NCBI RefSeq assembly: GCF_011074885.1
Contig: NC_054688.1
Span: 1,054,001-1,118,000, forward strand
Source of the DNA: Brettanomyces bruxellensis
Lineage: Eukaryota; Ascomycota; Pichiomycetes; Pichiales; Pichiaceae
Direction of reading: 5' to 3'
Length of the DNA stretch: 64,000 nt
Under the pieces are notes generated by a model, which saw only the letters and a list, made by a program, of their open reading frames with translations, was not told the origin of the DNA and searched no databases. Both the position numbers and the translations under genes were made by a program. Position 1 is the stretch's first letter. The number at the start of each line of letters is the position of its first letter. Shown here piece after piece: positions 37,258 through 47,240 of this stretch.

Positions 37258-38148
37258 ATGTTTTTACGCAATGCAACACGCTTAGGCCGTATTGGGGGAA
37301 TACGATGCAGAATACTGCCTCCAGCATCTAAAAGGCTTATGAGCGACTTTTCAGCAATGAGGGAGGCATTTGCAGACCAATTTGAGGGATCCAATAGCCG
37401 GAAATCTGCCACTCACACGACCAAGGCCTCAACAACTCAGTCTTCTGATCGGAAAGCCAGCTATAGTGCCCCAAGTTCGTCAAGTGCACCACAAAGCTCG
37501 CAAAATGCACCATTAAGCAAGAAGGCGGCACCAGCAGCGAAAACAGACTCTTTGGGAGGAGTTTTTGGAACGTCGATGCAGGATTTCAGTCCAAGCGAGA
37601 AAGAGCATGCAACCTTGGACTGGTCAGAGTCGTTTCACGGCCTTGGAGTGGCACCATTCAGCAAAGAAGCACAGACAGTCTTGGCAGGCAAAATTCCAGA
37701 TGATGACATCGAAATAACGCCAGATGGGTTGCTCTATCTTCCAGAAATAAAGTACAGGCGGATTTTGAACCGTGCCTTCGGAGCAGGAGCTTGGGGGATG
37801 GCCCCAAGATCGGAGACTTTGATTTCAAAGGGTAAATACGCAGGTGGTTTGCTTACCAGGGAGTACGGACTAGTGGTGCACGGAAGACTTGTTTCTGTGG
37901 CCAGAGGGGAGCAGCAGTTCTTTGCGGAAAATGGAGTGCCAACAGCTACAGAAGGGTGTAAGAGTAATGCTTTGATGAGATGCTGCAAAGATCTTGGAAT
38001 AGCATCTGAGTTGTGGGATCCAAGATTCATAAAGACGTTCAAGAAGAAGAAGTGCGAGCATATCTTTGTTGAGCACATCCCAACGCACAAGAAGAAGATG
38101 ATCTGGAAGAGAAGGGATACGGATGTGGAGTATCCATTCAAGAGATGA
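37258..38148 (+). CDS. MGM101: Mitochondrial genome maintenance recombinase Mgm101
   Basis: Mgm101 is a Rad52-related single-strand annealing protein of mitochondrial nucleoids, needed for mtDNA repair and maintenance. The 296-residue protein (269 in S. cerevisiae) starts with an Arg-rich presequence ([19 protein letters not shown]) and a Ser/Ala-rich linker of about 80 residues. The conserved core includes [48 protein letters not shown] and [20 protein letters not shown]. The tail is basic ([11 protein letters not shown]). An upstream in-frame TTG at 37207 exists, but the ATG at 37258 starts the mitochondrial presequence. It converges on RPS4. Confidence 0.95.
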   Translation: MFLRNATRLGRIGGIRCRILPPASKRLMSDFSAMREAFADQFEGSNSRKSATHTTKASTTQSSDRKASYSAPSSSSAPQSSQNAPLSKKAAPAAKTDSLGGVFGTSMQDFSPSEKEHATLDWSESFHGLGVAPFSKEAQTVLAGKIPDDDIEITPDGLLYLPEIKYRRILNRAFGAGAWGMAPRSETLISKGKYAGGLLTREYGLVVHGRLVSVARGEQQFFAENGVPTATEGCKSNALMRCCKDLGIASELWDPRFIKTFKKKKCEHIFVEHIPTHKKKMIWKRRDTDVEYPFKR

Positions 38149-38396
38149 AGAATCTGGTGGTTGATATTCTGTACATAGCATTGAAGAAAAGCGGCAGCTC
38201 AAAGAGTAAATCTAAATTATCCACGAAGAACTACAGTAAAAATAAAAAAGACTATTTCAAACATCTACTCTATTCCTTACTATACTCAGTTAGATATTAA
38301 TGTAACGAAAAAGAAAGAGCTAACAATATAAAAAAGCATGCTGTGTATCCATTGGCTGTAACAGGAAAAGAAATACAACGGTCACTCTCTCGTAGC

Positions 38397-39606
38397 TTAC
38401 AAGCCCTGGGCAGCTCTTCTTCTGTCTCTCTCCTCGGAAATAGACAACTTAACACCCTTACCCTTTGGCAAGGAAATCCATGGCTTACCAGCACCCTCAC
38501 CAATGACGAAAACGTTGTTCAATCTGGTGATGAAAGTGTTGTCAAGAGAGTCCTTGATGTAGACCAAATCGAAACCTCCCTCGTGTCTCTCCTTGTGGGT
38601 GATGACACCAACTCTTCCCAAGTTACGACCACCGGTAACCATAGCCAACTTACCAGTCTCGAACTTTATGAAAGATGAAATCTTGCCTGTGTCCAAGTCA
38701 ACCTTGACACTGTCTCCAACCTTGATGGCAGGATCTGGGTATCTGATAGTTCTTCCATCGTGTGTAACAATGTATGGGATACCCTTCTTTCCGAGCTGGA
38801 CCTTCTTAACCTTGGCCAACTTGTACGAAGCCTCTTCTGGGGTGATTCTGTGGATTGCGAATCTTCCCTTGATGTCATAGACCAATCTGAAGTTCTCGTT
38901 GGTAGCATCCAGGGAGATAACATCCATGAAACCAGCTGGGAAGGTGGTGTCGGTTCTGACCTTACCATCAACCTTGACTTGTCTCTCCATCAAAATAGCC
39001 TTGACTTCTCTTCCGTTCAAGGCATATTTAAGTCTGTTTCTCAAGAACACAATCAAAGGTAGTGACTCCCTCAACTTGTGTGGACCAGCCGATGGTCTTG
39101 GTGCGTAGACACCGGACAACTTGTCCAACATCCAGTGGTTTGGAGCTGCTAATCTCTTCAAATGATGCTTTCTAGTTTAAGTTACGTGTCTTGTTAGTAT
39201 ATGCTTGCATTTCACGGTGTTTATCTCGATAAAGGTTTGATTTTCAACTTGTGCTCTCTGGAAAATGTAACAAAATTGCCTCACTTATTATCTCCATTCC
39301 ACTAACAACCCCTACTTGGTGTTTCTGTCACTTATGTTTGTCTCTGTTGGAATCATACTGATTTTTTTCACTTTCACTATTCCTCATATTGACGTTTCTC
39401 CCTCACATCATTCACTATCCAGCCGAATCATCACATGTGCTTCACACTGCTGCTTGCTTCCAACCCACCTTGTTACTACTTCCCACTGATAAAAACTGCC
39501 AACTCTCAAAACTATTGATTCATGTCTTGTTGCATTTCCAGTACCAACTGTGCCAATCTAAACCCTCTCTCAACTAAACAAAATGTACATACGGTCCTCT
39601 AGCCAT
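38397..39606 (-). CDS. RPS4: 40S ribosomal protein eS4 (Rps4), two exons
   Basis: Rps4 is a component of the cytosolic small ribosomal subunit, with an S4 RNA-binding domain followed by a KOW segment. The gene is split: exon 1 is 39593-39606 (14 nt, ATGGCTAGAGGACC) and exon 2 is 38397-39171. Joined, they encode 262 residues starting [15 protein letters not shown], against [15 protein letters not shown] in S. cerevisiae (261 residues). The body is nearly identical to other eukaryotes ([32 protein letters not shown]). Exon 2 alone looks like a frame starting at a TTG (39161), so the gene is easily misannotated as 5'-truncated. The intron position after the fifth codon is that of S. cerevisiae RPS4A/B. 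Confidence 0.96.
39172..39592 (-). other. RPS4 intron
   Basis: This is a 421-nt spliceosomal intron. The donor is GTATGT (39592-39587), the branch point is a perfect TACTAAC (39199-39193), and the acceptor is CTAG (ending 39172), 21 nt downstream of the branch box. It interrupts codon 5 after its second base. Confidence 0.95.
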
Positions 39607-40068
39607 CTTGAATTGCTAATATACCTATACTGGTTGGTTATCGTACGGAAATTAAATATACTTCCACAAGTAGAGAATAGCCTTAACGTTAAAGTAGTTA
39701 TTTCAATCGTCTACTTTTTTTTCACCTACTCGGCAGTATGCTCGCATGCAAAAAAAAAAAATCTATGCTAAAAAAAAAGTCCGCGGACGAAAAATTTTTG
39801 AGCCCTCACTTCCCCTTCTTGCTGCCCTGTCTCGGTCTTTTCCTTCTTCTCTTAGGAAGTTTATTCTCAGTGGTGCGAGGTGTGCTTGGAGAAAATATAG
39901 TCACGTGATGAAATTAATTTTCAGCGTGCACCACAGAAAGTTAATTGCTGCATTTACCACTAGAGACTATCGACGCAAAATAATAGACTTGTTCACCTTG
40001 GAATTTCTTATTCTAAATTAAAGTGTGAAATAAAAAGGAAATGCGTATATAATTATTTTTCTTCCCCT
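39607..40068. promoter_or_regulatory. RPS4 upstream region
   Basis: These 462 bp lie between the RPS4 start and the 3' end of the phosphoesterase gene. They contain A10/A9 tracts (39751-39778), a GC-rich palindrome GTCCGCGGAC (39779-39788) and a TCACGTGA box. Such a mix of rigid A tracts and a bHLH site suits a ribosomal-protein promoter. A small plus-strand frame at 39746-40021 is not supported. Confidence 0.5.
39901..39908. promoter_or_regulatory. TCACGTGA (Cbf1-type) box upstream of RPS4
   Basis: A perfect TCACGTGA lies 295 bp upstream of the RPS4 ATG. Cbf1, with Tbf1, drives ribosomal-protein genes in Candida and several other yeasts, in place of the Rap1 system of Saccharomyces. I see no TTAGGG partner nearby. 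Confidence 0.5.
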
Positions 40069-42054
40069 CTACTTGTAGGGCCAATGATCTTGCACATATT
40101 TCTTCAACAAATGGCCCACATTGTACTTGGATGAGCAATCATTGTAATAAGAAACATTGCCAGCCAAGTCATTGTAAAGCTTCACATTTCCACCGCACGC
40201 AACTTTTAATGCCCATAGTATATGGTCCTGTATGAAGTCGTAAAAGACCAGATCTGTATATGGTGTACGGGTGCTGTTTGCACCTCCTTCAAACGATGCA
40301 ATAACGTTTGGAACACGGAAGATCGGAAGCTCTTTATGGATTGTATCATCGCCATATACTCCAAAATCATCATGCGTAACATATCCGTACGACAAGCTTT
40401 TCTTGCCTGTATCTATGGGGTGTAGTACGTGCTGATCACGTGACATGCTTGGTATTCCTCCATCTAAATGAGAGTTAAGCATTTTCGCAGATGCAACTCT
40501 GGCATTTGTTGCCTTTTGGTAACGAGAGAGCAAATCTGGAAGATGCTTGCGACTTGTCGATGCCCCAGTGATGATGTAATCACCAGCATTAAGGATTCCC
40601 TGAATTTGTGCGGCTATATCTTTTGGCACGTTAGGAACAACTTTCCATTTATTGCTAAAAGGAGAAACTGTGAAAAGTGCATTTCTCGTGAAATCCCCCT
40701 TGTAAAGATCGTATCTGATAGATCCACTATTGATGAGTATGGACCGTGAGTTGTTATGTGTATTTTTGTATAACGGTTGCCGTCCCTTGAGTTCGCAAAG
40801 CTCTGGTTTGAGTTGTGTTATGATCTTATCTTGCAAAAATCTGAGAAGAGACTTCTTATCGTGGCTATTGTAGTAATCAGCGGCCGACATGTAAAAATTG
40901 TGTGGAACGTAACCCCATGAATCGCTAAGTCTCATTTCCCTTGCAGCAGATGCAATTCTGCGAGAAACAGATGATCCAAGATCTGTTTCAAAAGATGAAA
41001 GCGTATTTTTCCCCGTATGATGCATAAATGAGTGTATGTTGAAATCTATATACCGTCTGTGAACCTCTGAATCCGCAGTTTCTGCACTTGTGAAGTCTGA
41101 AAGCGACAAAAATCCGACGGTCTCGCAATATCTGCCGCTTTGTAACGCACTAGACCTGTTATCGTACATTGCAAAGTCTCTGATGTGCGAATGGCCTCCA
41201 AAATACTGGATAAACGTATCTGGGAAGAAAGTACGCAAATAATGATGAAGAAGACCTGCCTCAGTCCACTGGTGAGAAACAGGCAAGTGTCCAAAGACAA
41301 CCAAAATGTCAACTTGCTTGTTTTGCGAGTAGTACGAGAGAAGATCGGACAACCACTGCTTTTTCACCATCTCCGATATTGGGGTGACTTTGACGCGTTC
41401 GTTCCCACCCGTAAAGTCAAACATAAAGGAGAGTGCAAGTACGTGATAACCGTTTATCTCTGTCTGGAAATACCTGTGAGTACTGTTTCCAAAAATCGTC
41501 CAAGTGTTGTCATCCTTGAGATATTCAACATTGGTCGAAATGTAACTTGGCCCGTAGTGCGGGACCATGTTTTCGTACTCGTACCTGGACACACTCGCTT
41601 CGTACAACTCGTGGTTTCCAACTGTGACCAAATCATAGTCGGCATTCATAAATATGGTCTCTGAAACCTGCCCGTGAGGAAAAGTGAGATCTGAGAGCCC
41701 ATTTCCGTCGTGCCGGTCGCCCGTATCAACCAATAGGAGGTCGCCACCCTCTATGGCTGTGCAGTTCTTCAATTGTTCGGCAAACGAGATGAAATCGCCC
41801 CAGTCGGATGAGTACTGCTTTTGGTTCACGTGACCCAAGTACCAGCCATGGGTGTCTGTTGTGTGTAAAAAGTTGAGAGTTCCGTGACTCAACTCCCTCA
41901 TTGGTTCGGCGAAGTCCGGCGTTCTGGCCCCTTTTTGGAGGTCAATGTGTACAATCTGGTCATCTGGGGTGGAAAGATGAGGATTACTCTCAGCACCTGA
42001 GACATGCAGAAAAGAGGCGAGCAGAAGAATCGAAAAAAAGTGATTGATGACCAT
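40069..42054 (-). CDS. Secreted/vacuolar metallophosphoesterase, YHR202W-like
   Basis: This 661-residue calcineurin-like phosphoesterase resembles the 5'-nucleotidase family and S. cerevisiae YHR202W (602 residues), whose substrate is not firmly known. A signal peptide covers about residues 1-20 (HFFSILLLASFLHVSG). The metal-binding motifs appear in order: HTTDTHGW, VDTGDRHDGNGLSD, TVGNHELYE, VVFGHLPVSH and FGGHSHIRD. The C-terminal half matches a 5'-nucleotidase-like C domain (SILINSGSIRYDLYKGDFT, NALFTVSPFSN). Several Asn-X-Ser/Thr sites support passage through the ER. The start is the ATG at 42054. Its upstream 512 bp include an 8-bp minisatellite. Confidence 0.85.
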   Translation of the reverse strand: MVINHFFSILLLASFLHVSGAESNPHLSTPDDQIVHIDLQKGARTPDFAEPMRELSHGTLNFLHTTDTHGWYLGHVNQKQYSSDWGDFISFAEQLKNCTAIEGGDLLLVDTGDRHDGNGLSDLTFPHGQVSETIFMNADYDLVTVGNHELYEASVSRYEYENMVPHYGPSYISTNVEYLKDDNTWTIFGNSTHRYFQTEINGYHVLALSFMFDFTGGNERVKVTPISEMVKKQWLSDLLSYYSQNKQVDILVVFGHLPVSHQWTEAGLLHHYLRTFFPDTFIQYFGGHSHIRDFAMYDNRSSALQSGRYCETVGFLSLSDFTSAETADSEVHRRYIDFNIHSFMHHTGKNTLSSFETDLGSSVSRRIASAAREMRLSDSWGYVPHNFYMSAADYYNSHDKKSLLRFLQDKIITQLKPELCELKGRQPLYKNTHNNSRSILINSGSIRYDLYKGDFTRNALFTVSPFSNKWKVVPNVPKDIAAQIQGILNAGDYIITGASTSRKHLPDLLSRYQKATNARVASAKMLNSHLDGGIPSMSRDQHVLHPIDTGKKSLSYGYVTHDDFGVYGDDTIHKELPIFRVPNVIASFEGGANSTRTPYTDLVFYDFIQDHILWALKVACGGNVKLYNDLAGNVSYYNDCSSKYNVGHLLKKYVQDHWPYK

Positions 42055-42566
42055 CAGAAGATGCGGATGTTGTTAATGATGATGGTTTTGCTATGTTTGG
42101 AAATGTGGACTGAATTGTGGATGAATTGAATTGAAGTGTGAAGGTTTCGAAATGTTATCGATAAGGGATAGCGTAAATTCGCGAAGCGGTCCGATCTGGA
42201 AGCCTGCCAGAAGTGAGGATAAGAAAAATAAAATGTTAAGGTAAATAATTTTTAGATGGAGCAGAAGAATGGATGTGCGATAATGAAATAAGGCAATAAG
42301 TAAGGCAACGAATTAATGAAGTAATGAAGTAATGAGGTAATGCGATAATGCAATAATGCAATAATGAAGTAATGCGATAGTGCAATAATGAAGTAATGCA
42401 ATAAGACAATATGACAATAACATTAATGAAGTAATGCAACGAATTAACGCTATATGCAATACTCAGGCAGTTAGGCAATACGCATGAAGTGAATATTAAT
42501 CTTAGTGTAGACAAAGCAAAAGTACGAAGCAGAGTGTAAAAGAAAAAAGCAAAAAACAAACACCAA
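42055..42566. other. Intergenic region between phosphoesterase and SCH9
   Basis: These 512 bp form the upstream region of the phosphoesterase gene and the 3' flank of SCH9. The left part contains no recognised site; the centre is the 8-bp repeat listed separately. Confidence 0.45.
42314..42438. repeat. 8-bp minisatellite (taatgaag / taatgcaa / taatgcga)
   Basis: About 13 tandem 8-bp units run from 42314 to about 42417, each starting taat and varying in the last three bases (gaag, gagg, gcga, gcaa). A few decayed copies follow. It sits in the 3' flank of SCH9. Confidence 0.85.
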
Positions 42567-44753
42567 TCACAGGTCAAAAGGCCCATTCACAAATTCGTCT
42601 TCGTCATCGTCATCAATGTCCATCTCGTCCTCGTTGGCACCGTCGCGTCGATCGTCGTTGGACTCATCCAGGTCGGAATCATCCTCGATGACCTCCTCAT
42701 CAGGCGGGAGGTTCGGGTTTCCCGGGATCAAGGAGCCATACTGAGGTTTGAGTGAGTTTCCCCGCTTGACGGACAAGTTGCTCAAGTGGTCAAACATTGT
42801 GGAATCATCAACATATGTGAAACCTTTAAATTTATCCTGCATGGCCGTAGGTAAGGGTGTAGAACCCATGATAAATTGCCTGTTGATGGCAGAGGTCGAT
42901 GCATTGGTGAATTCGGGATCAAAGTTGGATGTATCAAGTTCGTTGGCAATGTGCGGGACGAAGGGAGGTGGGATCTTCTTATCGTGAAGCAGGTTCCAGT
43001 CTACATCACGGAAAAATGGATGTGCCATCAACTCACGGGCATCCTGAAGTGCTCCCAGACGATGTTTGGGGTTTCTGTTGAGAAGACCCTTGACAAATGA
43101 CCGGCCTTCAGGAGATAGGACCTCCTTGGGGAACCGCACTTTGCCAAAAGCGATGTTTTTGTACATCTGCTGGGTGTTTTCGGCATAGAATGGCGACCAT
43201 CCGCAGCACATTTCAAAAATAAGCACTCCGAGAGACCAGAAGTCGACCATCTTGGTGTATCCAGACTCATCAAGCAAAACTTCCGGGGCCAAGTACTCGG
43301 TTGTGCCGCAAAATGTGTTTGTTGTGCCGTTTGCCGATAAGTTAGCTTTGGAGAGTCCAAAATCGCACAATGCAATGTGTCCGTTTGCATCCAAAAGGAT
43401 ATTTTCGGGCTTCAAGTCCCGGTAGACGATGCCGTTATCGTGCAAATGCTGCAATGCCAGCACCAGCTCTGCAATGTAGAATCTTGCCCGATCCTCGCTA
43501 AACCGGCCCTCTTTTTGCAAATGCCAAAACAACTCACCTCCACTCATAAAGTCCGTCACCAAGTACAAGTCTGTGGGTGTCTGAAACGAGAACTTGAGCC
43601 CCACGATGAACGCGGAGTCCGACGTGGAAGTCGTCACCAAGATGTCTCTCTCTCCAATTGTGTGTGCCACCTCCTTTTTTTTCACAATTGCCTTTTTCGA
43701 GAGCACCTTCATCGCATACACCCGGCCCGAGTCCTTCTTCTTCACCTGGAACACCTGTCCGAACGTACCCTTGCCCAATAGTCGCAGGATCTCGAAGTCC
43801 TGAGGCGAGTAGTGGTGTTTTCCAATTTTCGTGTATTCAAACCGGATTTGCACACGACCAGTCACCATTTCCGACGAGATACGAGACCGGAGACTGTACC
43901 AGCCCTCGGTCTTGTTTTCTGCATCGGTTCTGGGCCGGATTCTCGCGTGGCCCAAGAAAAAATCGTCCTGACTTGCATCGTAAACACTCACTTCGATCTC
44001 AGAATTCTGTCCAATAACGTCGAAAATCGACGATTCGTTCCACACGGGATTTCGCGAGTGCATGCTACCCGGGCGGATGTTGAGGCTCCTGCTGGAGGAG
44101 CTTTGCCGGTTAAATGGAGGCCGGATAACCTGCTGATGCTTCATCTGCTGATTTATTGCACCTTCCTCCTCCGGGATACTTTGCCGGGCTGTGTCGAAGC
44201 TGTAGGGGAAGCCGGTCACAAACTCGGAGTTCTCAAAAGTGCAAACCACGTAAGGTCTTGAGTTTTCTACCATCACGTTTAAATCGACGGCCCGGTCAAC
44301 GGTCACCCTCAACTTACCGCGGGGAATTCGCGCCGTGCCGCCGGCCTGTTTTTCCTCCCCTGCGGATTCCGCGCTTAGAGTTTTTACAGTTTTTTCGCTC
44401 CCCAAAGTTCCCTCGCTCTCTCTCCCGGTGCTCCCTTCTGATCCCTCGCTGTCTCGCGAGTTTGCCCCTGCCTTCTCCCCGTGGTGCAGCTGCGCCGTGA
44501 GCTGACTGTGCTGCCGCCCGCTGCTCATGCCCGACGCCTGCCGGTCGAGGTGCGTCTTTATCTCACCCCGCTCCCCCTTGATCGTCGTCCCGGTGGCAAA
44601 CGAATTATCGCTGAGGGCAATTGTGGGCGAGGCAGTGTGTGGCATCATCTTCAGGGGGAAATCCGGTGGTGGCGAAGATGGCCTTATGGTATTTTGTTGC
44701 TGGACCTGCTTGGTTTTGGCGAACCCAAACAAGCTTCTTGCGAATTCTGACAT
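42567..44753 (-). CDS. SCH9: AGC protein kinase Sch9 (S6K/Akt-like)
   Basis: Sch9 is the main TORC1 substrate controlling ribosome production, stress response and lifespan. The 728-residue protein (824 in S. cerevisiae) has a Ser/Pro-rich N-terminus and a C2 domain near residues 145-300 (GKLRVTVDRAVDLN, FLGHARIRPR). The kinase domain starts near residue 320 (LLGKGTFGQVFQVKKKDSGR; YAMKVLSKKAIVKKKEVAHT; YRDLKPENILLDANGHIALC). The T-loop Thr is T480 (TNTFCGTTEYLAPE), the PDK1-type site. The AGC tail keeps the hydrophobic motif FKGFTYVDDS with T646, the TORC1 site. The turn-motif region reads TPLPTAMQ where S. cerevisiae has TPLSPAMQ, so one of its Ser-Pro sites is changed. A very acidic 50-residue tail follows. 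The protein matches Sch9 rather than Ypk1 throughout the kinase core. Confidence 0.96.
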   Translation of the reverse strand: MSEFARSLFGFAKTKQVQQQNTIRPSSPPPDFPLKMMPHTASPTIALSDNSFATGTTIKGERGEIKTHLDRQASGMSSGRQHSQLTAQLHHGEKAGANSRDSEGSEGSTGRESEGTLGSEKTVKTLSAESAGEEKQAGGTARIPRGKLRVTVDRAVDLNVMVENSRPYVVCTFENSEFVTGFPYSFDTARQSIPEEEGAINQQMKHQQVIRPPFNRQSSSSRSLNIRPGSMHSRNPVWNESSIFDVIGQNSEIEVSVYDASQDDFFLGHARIRPRTDAENKTEGWYSLRSRISSEMVTGRVQIRFEYTKIGKHHYSPQDFEILRLLGKGTFGQVFQVKKKDSGRVYAMKVLSKKAIVKKKEVAHTIGERDILVTTSTSDSAFIVGLKFSFQTPTDLYLVTDFMSGGELFWHLQKEGRFSEDRARFYIAELVLALQHLHDNGIVYRDLKPENILLDANGHIALCDFGLSKANLSANGTTNTFCGTTEYLAPEVLLDESGYTKMVDFWSLGVLIFEMCCGWSPFYAENTQQMYKNIAFGKVRFPKEVLSPEGRSFVKGLLNRNPKHRLGALQDARELMAHPFFRDVDWNLLHDKKIPPPFVPHIANELDTSNFDPEFTNASTSAINRQFIMGSTPLPTAMQDKFKGFTYVDDSTMFDHLSNLSVKRGNSLKPQYGSLIPGNPNLPPDEEVIEDDSDLDESNDDRRDGANEDEMDIDDDDEDEFVNGPFDL

Positions 44754-44849
44754 TTGATGGGTTATGAATTGTCAATAATTGTCCGTTTAAATTAAATTGT
44801 TCTTATCTGTCAGAATATGCTAATTGGCAATGTCTGTGTGTCCACTTAT

Positions 44850-45060
44850 TTTTATTAGTCTGCAGTCTTATTAGACTGTGATTATGTCTTATTAGTCCGA
44901 ACTCTTATTAGACTATGCTGATATCTGTAGATCTTTGTGTCTGTAGATCCTTGTGTCTTTAGATTTTGTGTGGATTTATGTCTGAAGATCTATTGCTGTA
45001 GATTTGTCTGTAAATCTATGTCTGCAGACTATCTCTGTAACTCTTACACCTCTTTCACTC
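44850..45060. repeat. Degenerate repeats upstream of SCH9 (tcttattag, tctgtagat)
   Basis: Three to four copies of a tcttattaga-like unit (about 44850-44925) run into about eight decayed copies of tctgtagatcttgtg-like units (44934-45047), spaced 10 to 16 bp. The copies are imperfect. They lie 100-300 bp upstream of the SCH9 ATG. Confidence 0.65.
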
Positions 45061-45883
45061 TATGCCTTTTATTCAGATCCTATGACCTAATCAGATCTTA
45101 CTGATTATGCACCTTTATCAAGCAAGTATCGATCCACGAGTGCTAACTTTGATAAAGAAACAACTAGCCTAGTCTGCTTAAATGCTATAGTCCGTGCGAT
45201 GTTCTGCACACAATGCACTGAACACCACTCACCGTGTCAAAAAAATGATGCTTATTAAAAAAATTTGTATGATGTGATTCAAACTGTTGAAATGTATCCA
45301 CTCTCCGATAAGAATAATACAAATCGCTGCCTTAATGAACTCCGCACCAAATGCAATATAATTGGCTTTTGCTTTGATCAAACCCTAACTCCTATGCTGC
45401 AATTATTGGAGAAGAAATGGTTGTCCGTTCAACTTGCAATTGTAATAATTAGAGAACGAGATCTGTCAGAGATAACAAGATAGAGAAGAAAGCCAACACA
45501 AGACCATAAATTTGATGACATGTACTTCTTCAAAGTTAGGTGCAACTATCTCTGCTCTGTTAAAGGGAATATGCTGATTACCAAGAATCCAAATGGCACT
45601 GTAAAAGAACAAAAAAGTGTCCAGGAGACAAAAGTTGATGGATGTAGCAGATACGATATTATGAAATGAGCGGCCCTAGAATGCAAATTCCATTATTAAC
45701 AAAAATAATAATGCAAAAAAGTACTGTATGCATAATACACCGGGAGGCGGGATAGTAAGGGAAAAATAAGAAAAAAATTGTGAAAGGAGAAAATTTTACA
45801 ATAGAAATAAAACCGTTACGTTGAGAATAGTCCAAGAGAGAGAAATACCGAGATGATGGACATAGATAAAATATGAGATTTTT

Positions 45884-46000
45884 TCATTTTTTTGACTGCA
45901 ATTCCTCTTCCTCCTCTTTAAGCATTTTACTAATTGCTTCAAATTGTGCAGAAGGCGTCTTTTCTGATACAATTTCAAACGATATCGCCTGGAGTCTTCC
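45884..46000 (-). other. Possible 3' terminal exon of an unidentified gene
   Basis: On the minus strand a 38-codon segment starts right after a TAG that could be a splice acceptor (AATTTAG, ending 46001) and ends at a TGA (45884). It begins GRLQAISFEIVSEK and ends LKEEEEELQSKK, amphipathic and charged as in many protein tails, unlike the flanking frames. I cannot find a convincing donor, branch point or first exon, and I do not recognise the protein. Confidence 0.25.
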
Positions 46001-47240
46001 CTAAATTGGTATATCGAATGAAATGAAATCCGCTTTTCCCAGCATGGAATTACATTAGCGCTTGGAATATTCAATTAATAATGTCCAGAATGTTGTTGAA
46101 TAAATAAATAAATAAATATTTTATTCTGCTATTTCACCATTATTTGCAGAGTCGAGTCGAGTAAAAAAAAGTTAAAGTGTGCTTAGTAAATCGAAGCGAA
46201 CGAACTCATGTCGAACGAAGCCTTAAAAGTAAAAAGTACCAGGCATTAGAGGTAGAAAGAAAATAAAAATGCGAGTAAAAATAAAAATTAAAGAGGCGAT
46301 TCCAGGAAGCAGGAAGTGCTGACCAACAATAGAACAATCAGAGAAAGAAAGTCAACTGACAATGCAAAATAGTGCTACAACAATGTGTGTAAGGCGGTAA
46401 GAAATTTTTTGGCATTATCAACGTCAACCAGCGTAAAGTGAAGCTCAATAGAAGAAGCCGAGAAACGGGAAATCGGGGAGAAAAAAAGCTTTGCAGTAGG
46501 ATAAATTACAATAAGGAAGTTTGATTTTGGTTCGTACTTGGGTGAACGAGTGGAAGGAAAAAGACAAGAGAAAATCAATCTGGCGTCAATTTTTTAAAGC
46601 ATCAACTTTCTGGTGTCAGAATTAACAGGTGTAAAAAGTATGGCAAGCATTTTGGCCCAATTGGGGAGAAATGATATCAAATCAAAGCCAAACAAACAAA
46701 CGGTCCTGGTAAAGCAGGAAAGCGCGCTTAGTGTATTATATCGTTCTCTCGGCTTTAATCGGCATGTTGTGGGCGAGGTTCTAAACCGCGAGATGTTGAT
46801 TTACCCTATTGTTTCTTCTTTCCATATTATAATAAAACCTGCTAGAAGGGGTCTGAATTTTCCGCCGGAACATAGAAATAAATGATGTTCCGTGTACCGA
46901 ATGCATAGATCTGCATTACAAATATTTAACCAAAATACAGGATTAAGTATCGCATATACAGGCAGATGGTTGCAAATTCCATTCTCTTTTTGGTCTAACT
47001 GAGATGTAAATTGTGCCAAAGAGTGCTCATATGAAGTAGCTTTCTGGCCTGCAAATAGTTCATACATGCGTAAAAATTAAAGTACGAATATGCGAGCCTG
47101 AAGTTAACGAAGAAGCTTCAGTACTGTTAATTGACTAATGGAGCTACCGAGCACAGATCGGACCAGCGTTTCCCAACTGTTGTTTCGTTAATTTAGTAAA
47201 TGTACTTTTTCAATAAAGCGCAGTCTTGAATGCTAGTCGT

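Larger units (their letters stand above)
44754..47240. other. 2.5 kb gene-poor region upstream of SCH9
   Basis: This stretch lies between the SCH9 start and the HTM1 3' end. It contains the degenerate TCTGTAGAT repeats near SCH9, A-rich tracts, and small frames at 45265-45483, 46613-46885 (starting from GTG), 46375-46578 (no ATG near its start) and 46801-47067. None is convincing. A 39-codon minus-strand segment at 45884-46000 has coding-like character and is treated as a finding. A long promoter for SCH9 would fit a central growth regulator, but this is inference. Confidence 0.45.

Noticed and set aside
42567..44753. Assignment of the kinase to Ypk1/Ypk2
   Set aside because: The C2 region, GTFGQVFQV, AHTIGERDILV, FCGTTEYLAPE and GFTYVDD match Sch9 position by position; Ypk kinases have TFCGTPEYLAPE and a different N-terminus.
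46375..46578. A 67-codon minus-strand frame ending in DVDNAKKFLTALHTLL
   Set aside because: It has no ATG near its start and its Phe/Ser richness follows from T-rich DNA on that strand.
46613..46885. A 90-codon plus-strand frame
   Set aside because: It begins at a GTG; from its first ATG (46640) 81 codons remain, with no recognisable feature.
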